Positions 59,037 to 64,000 of a stretch of DNA of 64,000 nt are shown here, one piece after another. Made by a program: the position numbers and the translations under genes. The first letter of the stretch is position 1. Each line of letters opens with the position of its first letter. The notes beneath the pieces are model-generated. The model did not search any database. It had not been told where the DNA came from and worked only from the letters and a program-made list of their open reading frames with translations. This stretch comes from an uncultured Collinsella sp. (GTDB lineage Bacteria > Actinomycetota > Coriobacteriia > Coriobacteriales > Coriobacteriaceae), in contig UQKY01000001.1 in assembly GCA_900541785.1 (NCBI GenBank), positions 62,001 to 126,000 of the forward strand, given 5' to 3'.

Positions 59037-59801
59037 TTAGCAGATGACCTGCGTATGCTCCTCGATGGCGGCGCGATCCTCGGCGGCGATACTCGGCTCG
59101 CACACCACGGCGTCCAAATTATCCAGACGACAGAAGGTGTAGAAGTCGCGCTTGCCGATCTTGCTGGAGTCGGCGATCAGATAGCGCGAGTCGGCCTTGC
59201 TAAAGGCGAGCTGCTGGATACGACCCTCATCCATATTAGACGTAGACACGTCGCCATCCAGAATGCCGTTGGCGCCGATAAACGCCGCATCGATACCCAG
59301 CGCACGCAGAGTATCCTCGGCCGTTGGCCCCACAAAAGCGGCGGTGCGGCGACGGTACATACCGCCCACGAGGCACAGGTCGCAGTCTTCGCGCGCCTCG
59401 AGCAGGTTAAACACCGAAAGCGAATTGGTCACAATGCGCAGGCGAAACGCCGGCAGCATCGAGGCCATCTGCTCAACCGTGGTGCCCGTGCCCAAAAAGA
59501 TGGTCGAGCCTTCCTCGATAAGCTCCACAGAACGGCGCGCAATCTGCAACTTTTCCTCGGCATGCTTTGTGCGCTTTTCGCTGTGCGAATACTCATGGCG
59601 CAGCATAGCGTGTGGACGGCTCTGCGCACTGCGGGCTCCGCCGTGCACGCGCTCGATCTCGCCCAGGCTCGCAAGCTCCTCAAGGTCACGGCGGATCGTC
59701 ATATCCGAGACACCTAACGCATCCGAAATCTCCTTGACCGAGACCGTTCCCTGTTCCTCGAGCAGCTGCCGAACCTTATCCTGTCGCTCCGCTTTAATCA
59801 C
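59037..59801 (-). CDS. lacR: DeoR-family regulator, LacR type
   Basis: A 254-residue DeoR/GlpR-type repressor with HTH VSVKEISDALGVSDMTIRRDLEEL and RVHGGAR, and the sugar-phosphate domain (FLGTGTTVEQM, CLVGGMYRRRTAAFVG, FIGANGI). The start GTG at 59801 has GAGG upstream and gives the usual opening MIKAERQDKV. A copy of the TTTGAACA-N3-WCGAACA motif in its leader matches those before lacA and the EIIA gene, so it is the likely repressor of the tagatose pathway, released by a sugar phosphate. Confidence 0.82.
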   Translation of the reverse strand: MIKAERQDKVRQLLEEQGTVSVKEISDALGVSDMTIRRDLEELASLGEIERVHGGARSAQSRPHAMLRHEYSHSEKRTKHAEEKLQIARRSVELIEEGSTIFLGTGTTVEQMASMLPAFRLRIVTNSLSVFNLLEAREDCDLCLVGGMYRRRTAAFVGPTAEDTLRALGIDAAFIGANGILDGDVSTSNMDEGRIQQLAFSKADSRYLIADSSKIGKRDFYTFCRLDNLDAVVCEPSIAAEDRAAIEEHTQVIC

Positions 59802-59833
59802 GATGAGTCCTCGCTGTTCCACGCTCACGTCAA

Positions 59834-59851
59834 TTCAAACAATAACGAACA
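59834..59851 (-). promoter_or_regulatory. Candidate LacR autoregulatory site
   Basis: TTCAAACAATAACGAACA fits the LacR-type pattern and lies 33 bases before the regulator start codon. Confidence 0.5.
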
Positions 59852-60006
59852 AATTGTATCAGACTCGCGCGCGTCAGAAATGAACGCCCGCGCAGCTCCA
59901 ATCATCACTTTTTTGAGAAAAATACCCCCTGCTTTAGTGGGGTGTAGTGATAATCTCGCCTGTTCGCGCTACAGTTTGTCGGAAATACCTCGATGTTAGG
60001 AACCAA

Positions 60007-61059
60007 ATGATCACTTCCGAGCTTTTCGGCACCGCGCCGTGCGGTACCCCCGTTCATCGTTACACCCTCAACGGGCCCGAGATCTGCGTTCGCATTATGG
60101 ACTATGGTGCCACCGTGTTGGGCATCGACGTGCCCGACATCCCCGGCAACGTGCGCGATGTGGTGCTGGGCTTCGATAAGCTCGAGGATTACTTTGACAA
60201 CCCCGCCTGCTTTGGCGCGACCATCGGACCTGTGGCCAACCGCACTGCAGGTGCCACGATCACCATCGCCGGCACGGACTGGCATATGCCGGCCAACGAA
60301 GGCGCCAACAACCTGCACAGCGATCTTGAGCATGGTCTGCACAAGCGCGTGTGGGATGTTGAGCTCGACGAGACTCACAACGCCGTGCGCATGACCACCT
60401 CGCTTGAGGATGGCGAGCTGGGTCTCCCCGGCAACCGCACCTTTACGGCCGTGTTTACCGTGACGCGCACCGGCGTCTTTCGTGTCGAGTATGGCTGCGA
60501 GAGCGACCGCGCCACCTACCTTTCCATGACCAACCACACGTACTTTAACCTTGCCGGCCATAACGCCGGCATGGACTGCGAACACTTCTTTGTTGCCAAC
60601 GCCACCCACTACCTGCCCATCAACGAGCAGAATATCCCCACCGGTGAAATCGCTCCGGTCGAGGGCACGCCGTTTGATTTCCGCGAGCTGCGCCCCGTCG
60701 CGCCCGGCATGGAAGCCGACGACCCGCAGATTAAGCAGGCCCGTGGCTACGATCACTGTCTGTGCATCGATGGCTATCAGTACGGCCGCAATCTGCGCCG
60801 CGCGATGCATGTTGAGGAGATGTGGACCGGTCGTGAGCTGGACTACTACACCACCGCCCCGGGCGTGCAGCTCTACACCGGCAACTGGCTGGGCGACGAG
60901 CACGCCAAGGACGATGCTAACTATGGCTGGGGCGCCGGCTTTGCCCTCGAGGCAGAGATGTACCCCGACACGCCGCACCAGCCGCTGTTCCCGCAGGGCA
61001 TTGTGGGCCCGGGTCACCCCTACAGCAATGTGATCGAATACCACTTTATGAGGCACTAA
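60007..61059 (+). CDS. galM: Aldose 1-epimerase, second copy
   Basis: A 350-residue mutarotase homologous to the gal-operon copy, sharing MDYGATVLGIDVPD, IGPVANR, NNLHSDLEHGLHKRVW and MTNHTYFNL with the catalytic His. The ATG at 60007 has AGGA five bases upstream; the frame is open 20 codons further without family similarity. It is monocistronic and divergent from lacR. It may serve beta-galactose released by other glycosidases. Confidence 0.9.
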   Translation: MITSELFGTAPCGTPVHRYTLNGPEICVRIMDYGATVLGIDVPDIPGNVRDVVLGFDKLEDYFDNPACFGATIGPVANRTAGATITIAGTDWHMPANEGANNLHSDLEHGLHKRVWDVELDETHNAVRMTTSLEDGELGLPGNRTFTAVFTVTRTGVFRVEYGCESDRATYLSMTNHTYFNLAGHNAGMDCEHFFVANATHYLPINEQNIPTGEIAPVEGTPFDFRELRPVAPGMEADDPQIKQARGYDHCLCIDGYQYGRNLRRAMHVEEMWTGRELDYYTTAPGVQLYTGNWLGDEHAKDDANYGWGAGFALEAEMYPDTPHQPLFPQGIVGPGHPYSNVIEYHFMRH

Positions 61060-61086
61060 GCCCACAGCGCGACATATCGCACAGCA

Positions 61087-61116
61087 GCGCCCGCCGGCAC
61101 CACCGCCGACGGGCGC
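61087..61116 (+). terminator. Possible terminator of the second galM
   Basis: GCGCCCG/CGGGCGC arms with internal pairing and a short TTTGC tail; nearly the same stem follows galT. Confidence 0.45.
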
Positions 61117-61125
61117 TTTGCTACC

Positions 61126-61312
61126 TAGTCATTGGGGACGTTCTTAAATGACTAGTCATTGGGGACAGTCTTTAACGTTTGGCGAGAAGGACTGTCCCAA
61201 TCTGCCGACACTTGGGGACGTTCCTAAAAGGCCGGCACATAAGGAACGTCCCCAAGTGCCAAGGGTGTCCCGTTTGACTAGTCATTTAAGAACGTCCCCA
61301 ATGACTAGTTGG
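61126..61312. repeat. GTCCCC-type palindromic repeat cluster (copy 6)
   Basis: The largest cluster: repeated GTCATTGGGGACGTTCTTAA and inverse AAGAACGTCCCCAATGAC, CTGTCCCAATCTGCC, and GGAACGTCCCCAAGTGCC. Its right end overlaps the last 30 bases of the EIIB-like gene. Confidence 0.65.
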
Positions 61313-61776
61313 ATGGGGTCGGGATTGGAGCTGGGGAGGTAACGGATTTCTAGCTCTATGCCGAGTTCTTGTAGCTCTTTGAAGGCAGCGATGTCCGTAT
61401 CGTCTACGGCGACTGCGGGCGTTATGGGGTGCTTGCCCTCCCCCGCCTGCATATGGCCAATGCTGATCTTGGTGATCGGCACACCACCCTTAACCAGTGC
61501 GAGCGCATCGGCGGGTGAGGCAACCATGATGAGAATCCTTTGGCGCGGCGTTGCGGTATGAATGATGTCGACAGTCCTTTGCACCGAGAAAAACCGCGTC
61601 CAGACACCCTCGGGTGTCGCCACCCTCATAGGGGCCCACTTGCGCGAATCAGCCGCAATCTCATCGTTGACGATTAAAACAAGGTTGGAACCCACGACTT
61701 CGTTCCACAGCTCAACGTCTTGCCCGTAAATAAACCGGTCATCGATGCGTGTGAGAAGAATCTTGGGTTGAGCCAT
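61282..61776 (-). CDS. Orphan PTS EIIB of the mannose/sorbose family without the active histidine
   Basis: A 164-residue protein of the mannose-family EIIB fold, with LLTRIDDRFIYGQ at the N-terminus. In normal members this motif is R-x-D-x-R-L-I-H-G-Q and the His carries the phosphate; here Tyr17 takes its place. VNDEIAAD, ILIMVASPADALAL, ISIGHMQAGEGKHP and AFKELQELGIELEIRYLP follow. No EIIC, EIID or EIIA of this family is nearby. The C-terminal residues (about 155-164) are encoded inside a GTCCCC repeat. It may be a regulatory relic or a decaying gene. The ATG at 61776 has GGGG five bases upstream. Confidence 0.75.
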   Translation of the reverse strand: MAQPKILLTRIDDRFIYGQDVELWNEVVGSNLVLIVNDEIAADSRKWAPMRVATPEGVWTRFFSVQRTVDIIHTATPRQRILIMVASPADALALVKGGVPITKISIGHMQAGEGKHPITPAVAVDDTDIAAFKELQELGIELEIRYLPSSNPDPIQLVIGDVLK

Positions 61777-61933
61777 CGCCACCCCATTCTGTTTGAGACC
61801 CGTAAGAGCAAGACATCACGTCTCCAATATTAGTGCATTTAAAGTGAGAAAAGCCGCCAGAACCCTTGCGCGGATTTGTGATGTCCCGTATCATAGACAG
61901 CCGTTGACGCCTCAGTTGCGTCATCACATGGCC

Positions 61934-62009
61934 GCCAGCGTAGCTCAGTTGGTAGAGCACCGCTCTCGTAAAGCGGGGGTCACCGGTTCGAGCCCGGTCG
62001 CTGGCTCCA
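61934..62009 (+). tRNA. tRNA-Thr (anticodon CGT)
   Basis: Acceptor stem GCCAGCG/CGCTGGC, D arm TAGCTCAGTTGGTAGAGCA, anticodon stem CCGCT/AGCGG with loop CTCGTAA (anticodon CGT, reading ACG), T arm with GGTTCGAGCC, and an encoded CCA at 62007-62009. Confidence 0.95.
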
Positions 62010-62020
62010 TTGCACAAGAT

Positions 62021-62043
62021 AGCCGCCTTCGGGCGGCTTTTTT
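62021..62043 (+). terminator. Terminator of tRNA-Thr
   Basis: AGCCGCC-TTCG-GGCGGCT followed by TTTTT; 12 bases past the CCA end. Confidence 0.9.
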
Positions 62044-62119
62044 GTTGTCGATTTTGAGTGCGTGCATGCCAATCCATGCATCGCCACGTCGACCGCTTCC
62101 TACTCAAAAACAGAAAACT

Positions 62120-62192
62120 CCGCCAAACGTGATTTCCCTTAGGGAAACACGCTTGGCGGGGTCGTAGCGTGATTCCCCTAGGGGAATCACGC
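62120..62192. repeat. Two adjacent palindromes with related sequence
   Basis: The first pairs CCGCCAA with TTGGCGG around TTTCCCTTAGGGAAA; the second (62167-62192) is a perfect 26-base palindrome centred on CCCCTAGGGG. Both contain GTGATT(T/C)CCC, so the second looks like a partial duplication of the first. Confidence 0.6.
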
Positions 62193-62293
62193 CATCAGAC
62201 GAACAGCTCAACCGAGCAGCTCATTACTCCTCCCAGTAAGCGTCGGCAAGCAGCTTACTCGGCGAACGCATTACCAAAGCTGTTGCCGCCCAC

Positions 62294-62420
62294 CTACGTC
62301 TCGACTAGGGTAAGGTCGGGATTGAACACGACAACGTCGGCGTCGCGCCCCGACATAATGCTACCGCACTTGTCGTCGGCTCTAACCATAAGCAAACAAC
62401 CGATGCCGGGGCTGTCGCCC
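62294..62420 (-). pseudogene. Remnant of a nagA-like deacetylase C-terminus
   Basis: On the minus strand a short frame ending at 62294 reads CGSIMSGRDADVVVFNPDL then TLVET and a stop. This resembles the end of N-acetylglucosamine-6-phosphate deacetylase and related amidohydrolases (GSI-x-x-G-x-DAD-hydrophobic). No start codon or upstream body is present; lacC ends just upstream. The assignment rests on one motif. Confidence 0.4.
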
Positions 62421-62426
62421 AAGCTC

Positions 62427-63362
62427 TTACAGCTCGGTCACGACAACGCCGTTGTAGACCTCGTCCCAACGATCCATAACCAAGTGGCCAGTCATAGGAT
62501 CCATGGCGTTGAGCTTGCCGCAAGTGTTGGCGGTACGCAGCACCGTCTCGTCGTCTGCACCAGCAGCAATGGCATGCGCAAAGCCAGCGATAGTGGAGTC
62601 ACCAGAGCCCGTGGCGTTAACGGCAGGGATATCGGGCGTCTTTGCGCGGAACGCACGGCCATTGTGGAAGCCAACGGAGCCGGCAGCGCCCATGGACACG
62701 ACGACCCAGGGAATATCGGAGAAGCGGGCATCAGAGGCGAGCGCGGCGCGGAGCTCGTCCACATCGTCGGTGGTAAAGCTCGTGCCCAGAAGGCCGTTGA
62801 TCTCGGTCAGGTTAGGCTTGACCAGCTCGGGCTTAATTTCGGACTTAAGGGCGGCCTCGAGCGAAGCACCCGAGGTATCGAGCAATACCTTGGCGCCGGC
62901 GTTCTCGGCAATGCCCGTGATCTTGGCATAGTAGTCTGCCTCGACACCGCGGGGCAGCGAACCCGAGATGGTGACGACGTCGGCCTTGCCCGCAAGCTCG
63001 GTAAACTTGGCGGTAAAGGCATCGAGCTCCTCGGGGGCAATTGTCGGGCCGCTCTCGAGCAGCTCGGTCTGGTTGCCGGCGTGGAGGATGTTGAGGCAAA
63101 TGCGAGTCTCGCCCTTGATGGGCACAAAGTCGTTGTTAATACCGTTGGCGTCCATGAGCTCAGCCATGTAGGCGCCCATGTGGCCGCCGAGCAAACCGGT
63201 TGCCACAACATCGTCGCCCAGCTGACCCAGCACGCGGGCCACGTTGAGGCCCTTGCCGCCGGCGGTCTTTTCGGGCGTCACACGGTTGACGTCGTCGATA
63301 ATGAGCTCATCGAGCTGATAGCGCGTATCGACAGACGGGTTCATCGTAACGGTGAGGATCAT
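62427..63362 (-). CDS. lacC: Tagatose-6-phosphate kinase / 1-phosphofructokinase family, second copy
   Basis: A 311-residue PfkB-family kinase of the same length as the copy at 37757-38692 and nearly collinear with it. MILTVTMNPSVDTRYQLD, KTAGGKGLNVARVLGQLG, SGSLPRG, KPNLTEINGLLG and AVNATGSGDSTIAGF are all present. The ATG at 63362 has AAGGAG six bases upstream. A lacX-type gene lies 59 bases upstream, as in the other copy. No lacAB genes are next to it within the window. Confidence 0.85.
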   Translation of the reverse strand: MILTVTMNPSVDTRYQLDELIIDDVNRVTPEKTAGGKGLNVARVLGQLGDDVVATGLLGGHMGAYMAELMDANGINNDFVPIKGETRICLNILHAGNQTELLESGPTIAPEELDAFTAKFTELAGKADVVTISGSLPRGVEADYYAKITGIAENAGAKVLLDTSGASLEAALKSEIKPELVKPNLTEINGLLGTSFTTDDVDELRAALASDARFSDIPWVVVSMGAAGSVGFHNGRAFRAKTPDIPAVNATGSGDSTIAGFAHAIAAGADDETVLRTANTCGKLNAMDPMTGHLVMDRWDEVYNGVVVTEL

Positions 63363-63421
63363 TTTTAGCTCCTTATCTCGCAGGCTCCTTATGCCTTGCA
63401 AAACGAATTGGCTACATGCGA

Positions 63422-64000
63422 CTACAGAATCTCAATCGTGAACGAGCGAACGACGGTCTCCTTGGGCTTGGCGACAAGGCAGCCGCGCTTATGCTCAAGT
63501 ACGTCGTCCTCATCGGAACAGGTCGAGAGGCCACCCCAGGGTTCAACTGCCACAAAATCGCCCTCGGGCTTGCTCCACACAATGAGATATGGGAAGCCCT
63601 CAAAGCTCAGGCGGACGCCCTTGTCCTCGCCCTTTTTGGAAAGCGTGACCTGACGGCTCTCGAGCACGTCAAAGATGGTCTCCGCAAAATCGAAGAGCTC
63701 GTGCGACAGGGGCAGCGTCTTTCCCACCATGGGGTTCTTGGAGCGGTTTGCCACGTCAATCAAGCCAGTCGAAGGGACAGCAGTGCAAAGCTCCGCAGCC
63801 TCGTCTTTCTCAAAGCGCAGTTCGTAGTCCGTATAGGCCTCGCCCTCATCGAGCGGACACCTAAAGCCGGGATGACCGCCGATAAAGAACGGCATGTCCT
63901 CGGTGCCCTCGTTGGTCACCTCATAGGAAACGCGCACGGCAGCGTCCTCAAGCGCATAGCGGGCGACAAGCTTAAACGGGTAGGGATAATCGCTCAGCAG
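63422..64000 (-). CDS. lacX: LacX-type aldose 1-epimerase family protein, second copy, cut by the window edge
   Basis: The C-terminal 192 residues of a protein highly similar to that at 38746-39627 (shared SYEVTNEGTEDMPFF, GGHPGF-CPLDEGE, AELCTAVPSTGLIDV, PEGDFVAVEPWGGLSTCSDE). The reading frame continues past position 64000, so the start is outside the window. Confidence 0.85.
   Translation of the reverse strand: MLSDYPYPFKLVARYALEDAAVRVSYEVTNEGTEDMPFFIGGHPGFRCPLDEGEAYTDYELRFEKDEAAELCTAVPSTGLIDVANRSKNPMVGKTLPLSHELFDFAETIFDVLESRQVTLSKKGEDKGVRLSFEGFPYLIVWSKPEGDFVAVEPWGGLSTCSDEDDVLEHKRGCLVAKPKETVVRSFTIEIL

Overview
The window looks like a chromosomal segment of a gut Coriobacteriia bacterium, most likely Collinsella (C. 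aerofaciens group). This is inferred from high G+C coding with GC-rich third positions, a strictly fermentative gene set (pyruvate formate-lyase, an A-type flavoprotein), many sugar phosphotransferase (PTS) genes each with its own LacI regulator, and abundant short palindromic repeats between genes. No phage, transposase or cas gene was found.

Layout. 0-1.5 kb: a toxin-antitoxin pair behind a double palindromic operator. 1.5-6.3 kb: housekeeping genes (engB, mtnN, a beta-lactamase-fold serine hydrolase, pflA, a DegV protein). 6.5-12.1 kb: a sucrose/fructan locus (scrB, scrA, a second GH32-like gene, scrR). 12.4-14.8 kb: a pyruvate formate-lyase whose glycyl-radical domain is a separate gene. 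15.4-20.0 kb: a MarR regulator with a heterodimeric ABC exporter. 20.6-26.4 kb: DAHP synthase, a Bce-like ABC pair and a NUDIX-Vsr fusion. 27.2-30.4 kb: a class II aldolase with a divergent DeoR regulator, and a flavo-diiron protein. 30.5-35.9 kb: a galactose operon (LacI, galM, galK, galT). 36.2 kb: a DUF4143 ATPase behind tandem palindromes. 37.8-43.1 kb: tagatose-6-phosphate genes (lacC, lacX, lacB, lacA) and one PTS EIIA. 43.4-58.0 kb: three consecutive cassettes of LacI, EIICB and 6-phospho-beta-galactosidase, with arrays of one palindromic repeat between and after them. 58.4-64.0 kb: a RelB/ParE-like pair, a LacR-type regulator, a second galM, an odd orphan EIIB, tRNA-Thr, a nagA-like remnant and a second lacC-lacX pair.

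How it fits together. Lactose and other beta-galactosides would enter through the EIICB proteins, with EIIA supplied by the single gene at 42.8 kb. They would be cut by LacG-type enzymes to galactose 6-phosphate and passed through LacAB, LacC and a class II aldolase. Free galactose would go through GalM, GalK and GalT. Sucrose would enter through ScrA and be cut by ScrB. The pyruvate produced is a substrate for the split pyruvate formate-lyase. Inverted operator-like sites were found at the sugar promoters, and two further motifs recur across several loci.

The strongest candidates for something new are the two-gene pyruvate formate-lyase, two families of structured repeats sitting directly after stop codons with apparently compensatory stem changes, the nine-unit palindrome arrays between the lac cassettes, the NUDIX-Vsr fusion, and an EIIB whose phosphorylated histidine is replaced by tyrosine.
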